DNA of 24,354 bases from an uncultured Eubacteriales bacterium (lineage in GTDB: Bacteria; Bacillota; Clostridia; Oscillospirales; Acutalibacteraceae): NCBI GenBank assembly GCA_900317215.1, contig ONFW01000142.1, positions 1 through 24,354 on the forward strand, in the 5' to 3' direction. Below the pieces are notes generated by a model, which saw only the letters and a program-made list of their open reading frames with translations, was not told where the DNA came from and searched no databases. The translations under genes and the position numbers were made by a program. Each line of letters opens with the position of its first letter. The first letter of the stretch is position 1. Shown here one piece after another: positions 6,706 through 14,809 of this stretch.

Positions 6706-6969
6706 ATGAGGCTTATAAATATCGGATACGGAAATATGCTTTCGTCATCAAGAATAATAGCAATTGTGAGCCCCGATGCTGCTCCTGTAAAAAGAATGAT
6801 ACAGAATGCAAGAGAAAAGGGAATGCTCATAGACGCTTCATGCGGAAGAAAGACAAAGGCTGTAATAGTGACGGACAGCGACCATGTTGTCCTTTCGGCG
6901 GTCCAGCCCGAGACAGTTGCCCACCGTGTGAATGAGAGCAATGAGGAGGAAACAGCAAATGACAAATGA
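6706..6969 (+). CDS. remA: RemA-like regulator (DUF370)
   Basis: The 87-residue protein matches RemA/YlzA: MRLINIGYGNM at the start, then IIAIVSPDAAPVKRMI and GMLIDASCGRKTKAVIVTD. In B. subtilis, RemA is a DNA-binding activator of extracellular-matrix and osmoprotection genes that assembles into rings and curved oligomers. The fold is an arginine-rich, LytTR-like module; the basic residues R20-R34 region and RKTK 48-51 may contact DNA. GGGGCGG precedes the ATG. Its last 11 bases overlap the gmk start, and the gmk ribosome-binding site lies inside remA, so the two are probably translationally coupled. The tail after residue 72 (NESNEEETANDK) is a short acidic extension. Confidence 0.95.
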   Translation: MRLINIGYGNMLSSSRIIAIVSPDAAPVKRMIQNAREKGMLIDASCGRKTKAVIVTDSDHVVLSAVQPETVAHRVNESNEEETANDK

Positions 6970-7531
6970 CGGACTTCTTGTGGTGATATCCGGAGCTGCG
7001 GGAACAGGAAAGGGAACGGTTGTGGAAAGGCTTGCTGCCGACGAGGGAATAAGAGTGTCGATATCCGCAACAACACGCAGCCCGAGAGGGAACGAGCAGG
7101 ATGGCAGAGAGTATCATTTTCTGACAAAAGAACGGTTCAGGGAGCTTATCGAAAATGACGGCTTTCTTGAATTTGCCGAGTATGTGGGAAATTTCTACGG
7201 CTCACCGAGAAGGCAGGCTGAGGAATGGATGAAGCAGGGCAGAGACGTTATCCTTGAGATAGAGGTACAGGGCTGCATGCAGGTCAAGGAGAAAAAACCG
7301 GACTGCGTCAGTATTTTCATACTTCCCCCTTCAATGGAGGAGCTTGAGCGCAGACTCAGGAAGAGAGGCACCGAAACTGAGGAGCAGATACATGCGCGTC
7401 TTGCAAGGGCAAGGGAGGAGCTTCCTCTTGCTCAGGACTATGATTATCGTGTCGTTAATGACGATCTTGACGAATGTGTTGACAGGATAAGGGAAATAAT
7501 CCGTGCCGAAAAGGAAAAGAGATTCAACTGA
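6959..7531 (+). CDS. gmk: Guanylate kinase
   Basis: Gmk phosphorylates GMP to GDP with ATP. The 190-residue protein has a P-loop SGAAGTGKGT at 11-20, the GMP-binding segment (SATTRSPRGNEQDGREYHF, residues about 35-53) and the lid region (ERRLRKRGTETEEQIHARL). I chose ATG 6959 because GAGGAGG lies 9 bases upstream. The in-frame ATG at 6932 lies deep inside remA, upstream of that ribosome site. The 11-base overlap with remA is a common arrangement in this operon. In B. subtilis the same gene order (yloC-ylzA-gmk-yloH) is found. Confidence 0.97.
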   Translation: MTNDGLLVVISGAAGTGKGTVVERLAADEGIRVSISATTRSPRGNEQDGREYHFLTKERFRELIENDGFLEFAEYVGNFYGSPRRQAEEWMKQGRDVILEIEVQGCMQVKEKKPDCVSIFILPPSMEELERRLRKRGTETEEQIHARLARAREELPLAQDYDYRVVNDDLDECVDRIREIIRAEKEKRFN

Positions 7532-7561
7532 AACAGTTTTACAGAGAAAGGGAGATGCTTT

Positions 7562-7777
7562 ATGTACGAGAAATACACAAGACCTTCGGTAGATGACATT
7601 TTTGCGGGAAAGGTGAGCAAATATGCGCTCGCCATAGCGGTCGCAAAGAGGGCAAGAGAGCTTACGGACGATATGCAGAAGGATAAGGGCAAGGTATGCG
7701 ACAAGCCTGTACTTGTTGCTGCCGATGAATTCAAGGAGCATAAGTTTGCTATTCTCGAGCCTGATACCGATGACTGA
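7562..7777 (+). CDS. rpoZ: RNA polymerase omega subunit
   Basis: The 71-residue protein fits omega in size and position. It starts MYEKYTRPSVDDI and has the conserved helix YALAIAVAKRARELTDD that clamps the beta-prime subunit during RNA polymerase assembly. AAAGGGAG precedes the ATG. The final ATGACTGA shares its bases with the priA start, so priA translation probably depends on ribosomes finishing rpoZ. In B. subtilis coaBC follows rpoZ; here priA follows directly. Confidence 0.95.
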   Translation: MYEKYTRPSVDDIFAGKVSKYALAIAVAKRARELTDDMQKDKGKVCDKPVLVAADEFKEHKFAILEPDTDD

Positions 7778-10220
7778 GAATCACCTTATCGCAGGGATAG
7801 CTGTTGAAAATACGGCATATCACTTCGACAAGCTTTATGATTATGCGGTTCCCCAGGACATGGCAGGTGATATCCGTGTAGGGTGCAGGGTCATGATAAG
7901 CTTCGGACACGGTTCGCTGAGACAGGGAATGGTAATGCGGCTGAACGAGTCGGACGATATCAGCGGACTCAAGACTATAAGTGAGCTTATCGATAAGGAG
8001 CCTGTGCTGACACAGGAGCTTGCCGAGCTTGCATTGAGCATGAGTGAAAGATGCTTCTGTACCCTGTTTGAGGCGTGCAGGGCTATGCTTCCTGCAGGGC
8101 TTTCGGTAAGGATAACCTATAGCTACAGTCTTACAGGTAAAAGCCTTTCCGAAAAGGAGGAGGCTGCCCTCAGCGATACCGAAAAACAGATAATAGCCAT
8201 AATCGCTTCGGCAGGTTCGCCTGTCAGACAGGATAAGCTGATAAAATCGGCAGGTCTTGACGGTGACGGTCTGCTTATGGGCTTATACCGGAAGGGGATA
8301 CTCGAAAGAACTGAGCTTCTGAAAAAACGGCTTCAGGATAAAAGCCTTAGAATGGTGACTCTGATAAACGAGGACGGGATAAAAAAACCTTCGCCGCTGC
8401 AGAAGGCTGTTTTAGACGTCCTGCGCTCTGTGGGCGACGTCTCAAAAAAAGAGCTGTGCTATTATACAGGCGCCGGTCCGTCGGTAACGGACAATCTTGT
8501 GAAAAAGGGGATCTGCGCATATTACGATGCCGAGCCGCCCGAAGCGGAGGGTACGTTGCCACGGTCTTTGCCCGAGGAGGAAATAAGCCTCACCCCTGAG
8601 CAGGACAAAGTGTATAACGGTCTTCTCTCGGAATACTGCAGCGGCAAGCCCTCTGCAGCCCTGCTCTACGGCATTACCGGCAGCGGAAAGACCTCGGTTT
8701 TTATGAAGCTGATAGACAGAGCAAACGAGGATAACAGAGGCGTTATCTGCATGGTTCCCGAAATAGCTCTTACTCCTCAGCTTCTTGCAAAATTCACCGC
8801 AAGATACGGAGACAGGGTAGCTGTGTTTCACAGTGGGCTTTCGCTCTCCAAAAGACTTGAGGAATGGAAAAGGGTCAGAAACGGACAGGCAAATATTGCT
8901 GTCGGCACACGCTCAGCCGTTTTTGCCCCACTTGACAATATAGGACTTATCGTTATGGACGAGGAGCAGGAGTATTCGTACAAATCCTCAGCCTCTCCAC
9001 GCTTTCACGCAAGAGAGATAGCAAAGCTGAGATGCGTGCATAATAACTGTATGCTGCTGCTTTCATCTGCTACTCCCTCTCTTGAGAGCTATTATCTTGC
9101 TGAACAGGGCAGGTATTCCCTGTATACGCTCAGCAGCCGCTACGGTGCTGCAAGGCTTCCCGAGGTGACAAGGGTCGATATGAATAAGGAGCTGCAGGCA
9201 GGCGGAAGCGCTTATCTCAGCTCTGAGCTGCTGGAGGCTGTTGAGGATAATCTATCAAAGGGCAGGCAGTCGATAATACTCCTCAACAGAAGAGGTCATA
9301 ACACATTTATCGCCTGCCGTTCATGCAGGAGCGTGATTTCATGTCCGAACTGTTCCATTTCGCTCACCTTTCACAGCGCAAGCAACAGGGCGCTGTGCCA
9401 TTACTGCGGATATTCCATACCCGTGCCGCAGGAATGTCCTGAATGCGGCTCTGACAAGCTGAGGTTTTCCGGCGCAGGAACTCAGAAGGCTGAGGAGGAG
9501 CTTGCACAGCTTTTTCCACAGGCAAGGATTCTGAGACTCGATACCGACAGCACGATGCAGAGGTATTCCTATGAAAAAAAGCTCAGCGCTTTTCAGAGGG
9601 GCGAGTACGATATAATGCTTGGCACTCAAATGGTCGCTAAGGGACTGGATTTTGAGAATGTTACCCTTGTGGGAGTGCTTTCGGCGGATTCGCTGCTGCA
9701 TACCGATGATTTTCGCAGCTATGAGAGAACCTTTTCCCTGCTGACACAGGTGGTAGGCCGCTCGGGCAGAGGAGAGCAGAAGGGCAGGGCTCTTATACAG
9801 ACCTTTGAGCCCGAAAACCCGGTGATAGAAATGGCTGCACAGCAGGATTACAAAAGATTTTACGACAGCGAGATAGGGCTGAGAAGGATGATGCTCTATC
9901 CGCCGTTTTCCGATATATGCGTTGTAGGCTTTGTGTCCGGGAGCAGGGAAAAGGCACAGGCTGCGGCGCAGTATTTTGAAAGCAGTCTCGCCTCTCTTGC
10001 GGCGAAGGATTATCCCGGGCTGCCGCTCAGGGTGATAGGACCTGCTCCCGCAGCGGTCGCAAGGGTCAGCGGCAGATACAGGTTCAGACTGATAATAAAA
10101 TTCAAAAACAGCAGGCGCTTCCGCGAGATGCTTTCCCTTCTTCTTTCGGAGACGGGCAAAAACAGAGAGCTTGCGGACGTAACGGTGTTTGCGGATATAG
10201 ACCCCGATACCATAATATAG
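7770..10220 (+). CDS. priA: Primosomal helicase PriA
   Basis: PriA reloads the replisome at stalled or repaired forks. The 816-residue protein has the N-terminal 3'-DNA-binding domain (FDKLYDYAVP at 19-28), a winged-helix region, and helicase lobes with Walker A GITGSGKT (301-308), TRSAVFAP (380-387) and LSSATPS. A zinc-binding insert has eight cysteines (516, 519, 525, 528, 543, 546, 556, 559). QVVGRSGRG marks helicase motif VI. The Walker B box is DEEQ (397-400) where PriA normally has DEEH; the rest of the motif (EYSYKS) is intact. I chose ATG 7770 because MTENHLIAGIAVEN gives the usual start. It overlaps the rpoZ stop by 8 bases and has no separate strong ribosome site, which suggests translational coupling. 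Confidence 0.96.
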   Translation: MTENHLIAGIAVENTAYHFDKLYDYAVPQDMAGDIRVGCRVMISFGHGSLRQGMVMRLNESDDISGLKTISELIDKEPVLTQELAELALSMSERCFCTLFEACRAMLPAGLSVRITYSYSLTGKSLSEKEEAALSDTEKQIIAIIASAGSPVRQDKLIKSAGLDGDGLLMGLYRKGILERTELLKKRLQDKSLRMVTLINEDGIKKPSPLQKAVLDVLRSVGDVSKKELCYYTGAGPSVTDNLVKKGICAYYDAEPPEAEGTLPRSLPEEEISLTPEQDKVYNGLLSEYCSGKPSAALLYGITGSGKTSVFMKLIDRANEDNRGVICMVPEIALTPQLLAKFTARYGDRVAVFHSGLSLSKRLEEWKRVRNGQANIAVGTRSAVFAPLDNIGLIVMDEEQEYSYKSSASPRFHAREIAKLRCVHNNCMLLLSSATPSLESYYLAEQGRYSLYTLSSRYGAARLPEVTRVDMNKELQAGGSAYLSSELLEAVEDNLSKGRQSIILLNRRGHNTFIACRSCRSVISCPNCSISLTFHSASNRALCHYCGYSIPVPQECPECGSDKLRFSGAGTQKAEEELAQLFPQARILRLDTDSTMQRYSYEKKLSAFQRGEYDIMLGTQMVAKGLDFENVTLVGVLSADSLLHTDDFRSYERTFSLLTQVVGRSGRGEQKGRALIQTFEPENPVIEMAAQQDYKRFYDSEIGLRRMMLYPPFSDICVVGFVSGSREKAQAAAQYFESSLASLAAKDYPGLPLRVIGPAPAAVARVSGRYRFRLIIKFKNSRRFREMLSLLLSETGKNRELADVTVFADIDPDTII

Positions 10221-10241
10221 GCTGTTTCAGGAGGAATACTT

Positions 10242-10697
10242 ATGGCAATAAGAAATGTAGTCAAGGAGGGCGACCCGGTGCTTAACAAGGTCTGCCGTCC
10301 GGTGGAAAAATTCGACGAAAGGCTCATCACGCTTCTTGACGATATGTATGAAACAATGAAGCAGTATGAGGGCGTGGGGCTTGCAGGCCCTCAGGTCGGC
10401 ATTCTCAGGAGGGTCTTTGTCATCGACATAGGCGACGGCGTTATCGACTTTGTAAACCCGAAGATATTGAAGACCTCGGGAGTTCAGGAGGAAAATGAGG
10501 GCTGTCTTTCATGTCCCGGAGAATACGGCATCACAAGAAGACCTATGTACGTCACAGTGGAGGCATATAACCGTTTCGGAGACAGATTCACGCTCAATGC
10601 AGAGGGGCTTATGGCTCAGGCTATCTGTCATGAGAACGATCATCTTGACGGGATCCTTTTTAAGGAGCATGTTATCCGCAAATCAGAGAAGCTTTGA
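10242..10697 (+). CDS. def: Peptide deformylase
   Basis: Def removes the formyl group from new proteins, reversing the modification made through fmt next door. The 151-residue protein has all three motifs: GVGLAGPQVG (44-53), EGCLS (86-90) with metal ligand Cys88, and HENDH (130-134) with metal ligands His130 and His134 and catalytic Glu131. The residue after EGCLS is Cys91 where Val is usual, and HEND replaces the common HEID; both are peripheral changes. AGGAGGA precedes the ATG, and the gene starts 21 bases after priA. The length is that of short type I enzymes. Confidence 0.97.
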   Translation: MAIRNVVKEGDPVLNKVCRPVEKFDERLITLLDDMYETMKQYEGVGLAGPQVGILRRVFVIDIGDGVIDFVNPKILKTSGVQEENEGCLSCPGEYGITRRPMYVTVEAYNRFGDRFTLNAEGLMAQAICHENDHLDGILFKEHVIRKSEKL

Positions 10698-10721
10698 TCG
10701 ACGGCTTTGGAGGGTACTGAA

Positions 10722-11657
10722 TTGAAGATAGTTTTTATGGGGACTCCGGATTTTGCTGTCCCGTGTCTTGAAGCGCTGATAGCTGACGGCAATGAGATCG
10801 CAGCAGTATTTACACAGCCGGATAAGCCCAAGGGCAGGGGCAACAAGCTTGCCGCTCCTCCAGTGAAGGAATGTGCGCTTCGGCATGACATCAAGGTATA
10901 TCAGCCTGTCACCCTGAAGGACAACGAGGCTTTAGAGATACTTAAGGAGCTGGCTCCGGAGATGATAGTAGTTGTTGCTTACGGCAGGATACTTCCGAAG
11001 CAGGTACTTGAGCTGCCCGAATACGGCTGCATAAACGTACATGCCTCTCTTCTGCCGGAGTACAGAGGGGCTGCGCCTATACAAAGAGCCATTCTTGACG
11101 GCAGAAAAAAAACAGGCGTCACCGCTATGCTTATGGACGAGGGACTTGATACCGGCGATATGCTGATGAAGGCAGAGCTTGAAATAGGCGAAAACGAAAA
11201 CTCTGCTCAGCTGCATGACAGACTTTCGGCACTCGGCGCAGAGCTTATAGTCAAGACCGTACACGCAGCCGCACAGGGAAGTCTTGTCGGAGAAAAGCAG
11301 GACGGCTCAAGGTCGTGCTATGCTGCAATGCTGACAAAGGATATGTCACCCGTTGACTTTACGCTCAGCGCCCGCGAGATTCATGACAAGATAAGAGGAC
11401 TGAACCCATGGCCATGTGCGAGCGCTGTTCTCAACGGCAAAAGGATAAAGCTCCATAGCAGCAGGCTTGCACAGGGCAGCGGAAAGCCCGGCCAGGTGCT
11501 CTCTCTTGATCCTTTCGTTGCAGCCTGCGGAGAAGGAGCTATAGAGCTCATAGAGGTGCAGGCGGAGGGCAAGAAAAAAATGCCTGCGTCCGCATTTATC
11601 AACGGGCTTCATGTAAGCTCCGCCTCAGAGCTGAGCTTTGAAACGAAAACCGAATAA
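10722..11657 (+). CDS. fmt: Methionyl-tRNA formyltransferase
   Basis: Fmt formylates initiator Met-tRNA using 10-formyltetrahydrofolate. The 311-residue protein begins MKIVFMGTPDFAVPCLE. It carries the catalytic region INVHASLLPEYRGAAPIQ (Asn and His of the active site) and the downstream MDEGLDTGDM (catalytic Asp), followed by the C-terminal tRNA-binding beta-barrel. I chose the TTG at 10722 because GGAGGG (10709-10714) lies 7 bases before it. A longer in-frame TTG at 10707 overlaps that ribosome site and cannot be used with it. It follows def after 24 bases, the universal def-fmt pairing. Confidence 0.96.
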   Translation: MKIVFMGTPDFAVPCLEALIADGNEIAAVFTQPDKPKGRGNKLAAPPVKECALRHDIKVYQPVTLKDNEALEILKELAPEMIVVVAYGRILPKQVLELPEYGCINVHASLLPEYRGAAPIQRAILDGRKKTGVTAMLMDEGLDTGDMLMKAELEIGENENSAQLHDRLSALGAELIVKTVHAAAQGSLVGEKQDGSRSCYAAMLTKDMSPVDFTLSAREIHDKIRGLNPWPCASAVLNGKRIKLHSSRLAQGSGKPGQVLSLDPFVAACGEGAIELIEVQAEGKKKMPASAFINGLHVSSASELSFETKTE

Positions 11658-11675
11658 GCTGCGGAGGTGAGTTGC

Positions 11676-13010
11676 TTGTCCGCATCGGCAAGACAGACTG
11701 CCTATTCGGCGCTTATGCGTGTCGAGCAGGCTCAGTCATATTCTAACATAACACTCGACAGCGAGCTTGAAAAAAGCTCTCTCTCCCGAAGGGACAGGAG
11801 CTTTGCCGCAAAGCTGTTTTACGGCGTACTTGAAAACAAGCTGCTGCTGGATTATAATATCGCAGTACGCTCAAGGCTTTCCGTCAGGGAGACTGATACC
11901 GGCGTGCTGGTGCTTTTAAGACTCGGTCTTTATCAGCTTTTCTTTGCGGACAGCGTGCCTGCGTCCGCTGCTGTGAACGAGACGGTAGCTATGTGCAGGG
12001 AAAACGGCTTTGGCAGCGCCGCCGGCTTTGTCAACGGTATACTCAGAGCTACTGCAAGAGAGGGTCGGCTGCGTTTGCCCGACCCTAAGAAGGGCAGGAC
12101 AAAATACCTCTCTATAAAGTATTCATGTCCGGAGAAAATAACTGCACTGTGGAGAAAAAGCTACGGGGACGAGCTGACTGCAGGACTTCTCGGCTCTCTT
12201 GCCGAAAGACCGCCGCTGTGCATCAGGGTGAATACCCTCAGAACCACAGCGGAGGAGCTTAAGACCTCGCTTGAGGAAAGCGGTGTTAGTGCTGAGCTTC
12301 AAGGAACGGTGAAGGACTGTCTTCTGCTCAGCAATACAGGAGCGATAGAAAAGCTGCCTCAGTTTGAGAAGGGGCTGTTTCATGTTCAGGACAGCGCATC
12401 ACAGCTCTGCTGTGCGCTGCTTGCGCCGCAGGAGGGAGATATACTGCTCGATATGTGTTCTGCGCCGGGAGGCAAAAGCTTTACCTGCGCTGAGCTGATG
12501 AACGGAAGGGGAAGCATCACTGCGCTCGACCTTTACAGCTCAAGGCTTGGTCTTGTCAGCGGCGGAGCAGAGCGCCTCGGTATAGATATAATAAAAACCA
12601 TTGCATGTGACGCGGCAGGGTTTGACACTGATATAAAGGCTGACAGGGTGCTTTGCGACGTGCCCTGCTCCGGACTGGGGATCATCAGGCGAAAGCCGGA
12701 ACTGAGGTATAAAACCGAGCTCGGAACAGAGGAGCTGCCGGAGCTGCAATACAGGATACTCTGCAATGCGTCCCGTTTTGTAAAAAGCGGAGGCCGGCTG
12801 CTGTATTCCACCTGTACTCTTAACCCGGCTGAAAACTCCGGAAATGCAAAGAGATTTCTCGGGGAGCATGAAGATTTTATCCCCGTTCCGCTCAGTCTGC
12901 CCGAGGGGATCAAAAGGGGTATATCGGGCGAGGACGAAAGCATGATAACATTGTTCCCGCATATAAACGGAACGGACGGATTTTTTATAAGTCTGTTTCA
13001 AAGGAAGTGA
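11676..13010 (+). CDS. rsmB: 16S rRNA m5C967 methyltransferase RsmB
   Basis: RsmB methylates C967 of 16S rRNA. The 444-residue protein has an N-terminal NusB-like RNA-binding domain (SARQTAYSALMRVE to about residue 135) and a C-terminal SAM-dependent domain with CSAPGGKS, DVPCSGLGI (one conserved Cys) and YSTCTLNPAEN (the catalytic Cys). The start is TTG at 11676, with GGAGGTGA (11663-11670) ending 5 bases before it. An in-frame GTG at 11667 overlaps that ribosome site and is rejected. This is the second TTG start in a row after fmt. The stop overlaps the region just before rlmN. Confidence 0.95.
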   Translation: MSASARQTAYSALMRVEQAQSYSNITLDSELEKSSLSRRDRSFAAKLFYGVLENKLLLDYNIAVRSRLSVRETDTGVLVLLRLGLYQLFFADSVPASAAVNETVAMCRENGFGSAAGFVNGILRATAREGRLRLPDPKKGRTKYLSIKYSCPEKITALWRKSYGDELTAGLLGSLAERPPLCIRVNTLRTTAEELKTSLEESGVSAELQGTVKDCLLLSNTGAIEKLPQFEKGLFHVQDSASQLCCALLAPQEGDILLDMCSAPGGKSFTCAELMNGRGSITALDLYSSRLGLVSGGAERLGIDIIKTIACDAAGFDTDIKADRVLCDVPCSGLGIIRRKPELRYKTELGTEELPELQYRILCNASRFVKSGGRLLYSTCTLNPAENSGNAKRFLGEHEDFIPVPLSLPEGIKRGISGEDESMITLFPHINGTDGFFISLFQRK

Positions 13011-13015
13011 AGGAT

Positions 13016-14056
13016 ATGCCAAAGGATATAGGCTCAATGTATCTCAGTGAGCTCAAAGAGGAGCTTGCCTTATTGGGCGAGCCTGCCTACAGGGCAGCGC
13101 AGATATATAAATGGGTGCAGTCTGGTGTAAAATCTTTCGATGAAATGACCAATGTGTCGAAAAAATTAAGGGAGATTCTTATAAAAAATTACTATATCTC
13201 GTTTGCAACTATTGAAAAAAAATTGATTTCGGATTATGATGATACAAGAAAATATCTGCTCAGCTTTAATGACGGAGAAACGGTGGAGTCCGTGCTTATG
13301 AAATATCATCACGGCTATACGAGCTGCATATCTACTCAGGCCGGCTGTAAAATGGGCTGTACCTTCTGTGCGACTGGTCAGGGAGGCTTTTTCAGGGATC
13401 TCACAGCTTCTGAGATGCTTTCCCAGCTCAGGGCGGAGCAGGAGGATAACGGAATAAGGATATCGAACATTGTCCTCATGGGAATGGGCGAGCCGCTCGA
13501 TAATTACGACAACGTCCTGCGCTTTCTTCACCTTGTCAGCAGTGAGGACGGCATGAATATCGGGATGCGGCATATCTCGCTCTCTACCTGCGGACTTGTC
13601 CCGAGAATATATGAGCTTGCCGAAGAAAGGCTTCAGCTCACGCTTTCGGTATCGCTCCATGCGCCCAACGATCAGATAAGGAGCAGGACGATGCCTGTAA
13701 ACAGGAAATACCCTATCGGTGAGCTTCTAAAAGCCTGCCGGTATTATATAGAAAAGACGGGCAGAAGAATATCCTTTGAGTATGCGATGATAGACGGCGT
13801 TAACGACAGCGATGCCAACGCTGCCGAGCTGGCTTTGAGGCTTAAAGGAATGTTGTGCCATGTCAATCTTATACCAGTGAATGCTGTAGGAGGGACCGGC
13901 TACAAAAAAAGCAGGCAGGAGAGGATCAGAAGCTTCATTGCCGTGCTTGAAAAGGCCGGTCTGACCGCAACGGTCAGAAGGACACTCGGCAGCGATATCA
14001 ACGCCTCGTGCGGACAATTGAGACGGGCGTATAAAAAGGAGGAAAAAACAGAATGA
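13016..14056 (+). CDS. rlmN: Dual-specificity 23S rRNA/tRNA methyltransferase RlmN
   Basis: RlmN is a radical-SAM enzyme that makes 2-methyladenosine at A2503 of 23S rRNA and at position 37 of some tRNAs. The 346-residue protein has the 4Fe-4S motif C-x3-C-x2-C (Cys111, Cys115, Cys118, in GCKMGCTFCAT), the GMGEPL motif that helps bind SAM, and the C-terminal methyl-carrying cysteine in DINASCGQLR (Cys332). I chose ATG 13016, with AAGGAAGTG upstream; a GTG at 13007 sits on that ribosome site. Its last four bases (ATGA) are also the start of the phosphatase gene. Confidence 0.96.
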   Translation: MPKDIGSMYLSELKEELALLGEPAYRAAQIYKWVQSGVKSFDEMTNVSKKLREILIKNYYISFATIEKKLISDYDDTRKYLLSFNDGETVESVLMKYHHGYTSCISTQAGCKMGCTFCATGQGGFFRDLTASEMLSQLRAEQEDNGIRISNIVLMGMGEPLDNYDNVLRFLHLVSSEDGMNIGMRHISLSTCGLVPRIYELAEERLQLTLSVSLHAPNDQIRSRTMPVNRKYPIGELLKACRYYIEKTGRRISFEYAMIDGVNDSDANAAELALRLKGMLCHVNLIPVNAVGGTGYKKSRQERIRSFIAVLEKAGLTATVRRTLGSDINASCGQLRRAYKKEEKTE

Positions 14057-14787
14057 GAGTTTATTCCGCAAGCGATATAGGTCTTGTGCGTTCGTCAAAT
14101 CAGGACTGCTGCAATACGGGCGAATTTCCGGACGGAAGCGTCTTTGCGGTGGTGTGTGACGGAATGGGCGGCGCAAACGGCGGCTGTACTGCGAGCAGCG
14201 TTGCAACAGAGACTATTTCGCAAAGACTCCTTGAGCTTTACCGTCCGGATATGAACGACGAGGAAACAAGAGAGATAATGGAGCTTGCCGTGAGCGACGC
14301 TAATCTTAAGGTCTATGATATGGCTCAGAACGACAGCTTTCTTTACGGCATGGGAACTACGGTTGTATGCGCCGTTGTAAGAGGCACTGCGCTCTATGTG
14401 GTACACGCAGGCGACAGTAGGGCATATCTTTTTGAGGACGGAACGCTCAGACGGCTCACAACCGATCACTCAATGGTTCAGGAGCTTGTTTCGGCAGGGC
14501 AGATAACCGAGGAGCAGGCAAGACAGCACCCTAACAGAAATATAATCACAAGAGCTCTCGGTGTGGATGCTTATCTTGCCACGGATTACAACAGAGCCGA
14601 GCTCGGTGCGGGCAGTCTGCTGCTGATATGCACGGACGGTCTTTCGGGATATTTCAGCGACGGGCAGCTCTGCAACATGATAGCTCAGACGCCCGATGAT
14701 ATGCTTGCTGAGGAGCTGATAAAGGCAGCAAAGGCTCAGGGCGGCAGTGATAATATTACGGTCGCTGTTATTTCTCAGAGACAGTAA
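14053..14787 (+). CDS. prpC: PP2C-family Ser/Thr phosphatase (Stp/PrpC)
   Basis: This metal-dependent phosphatase removes phosphates placed by the PASTA kinase encoded next to it. The 244-residue protein has the PP2C motifs in order: SDIGLVRSSNQD (7-18), VCDGMGG (34-40, metal ligand Asp36), HAGDSRAYL (118-126), CTDGLSG (193-199, Asp195) and SDNITV (232-237, Asp233). No membrane segment is seen, so it is cytoplasmic. AGGAGG within the end of rlmN precedes the ATG, which overlaps the rlmN stop (ATGA). The phosphatase-kinase order matches B. subtilis prpC-prkC. Confidence 0.96.
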   Translation: MRVYSASDIGLVRSSNQDCCNTGEFPDGSVFAVVCDGMGGANGGCTASSVATETISQRLLELYRPDMNDEETREIMELAVSDANLKVYDMAQNDSFLYGMGTTVVCAVVRGTALYVVHAGDSRAYLFEDGTLRRLTTDHSMVQELVSAGQITEEQARQHPNRNIITRALGVDAYLATDYNRAELGAGSLLLICTDGLSGYFSDGQLCNMIAQTPDDMLAEELIKAAKAQGGSDNITVAVISQRQ

Positions 14788-14809
14788 AGTACAGGAAGGG
14801 AGTTTATTT

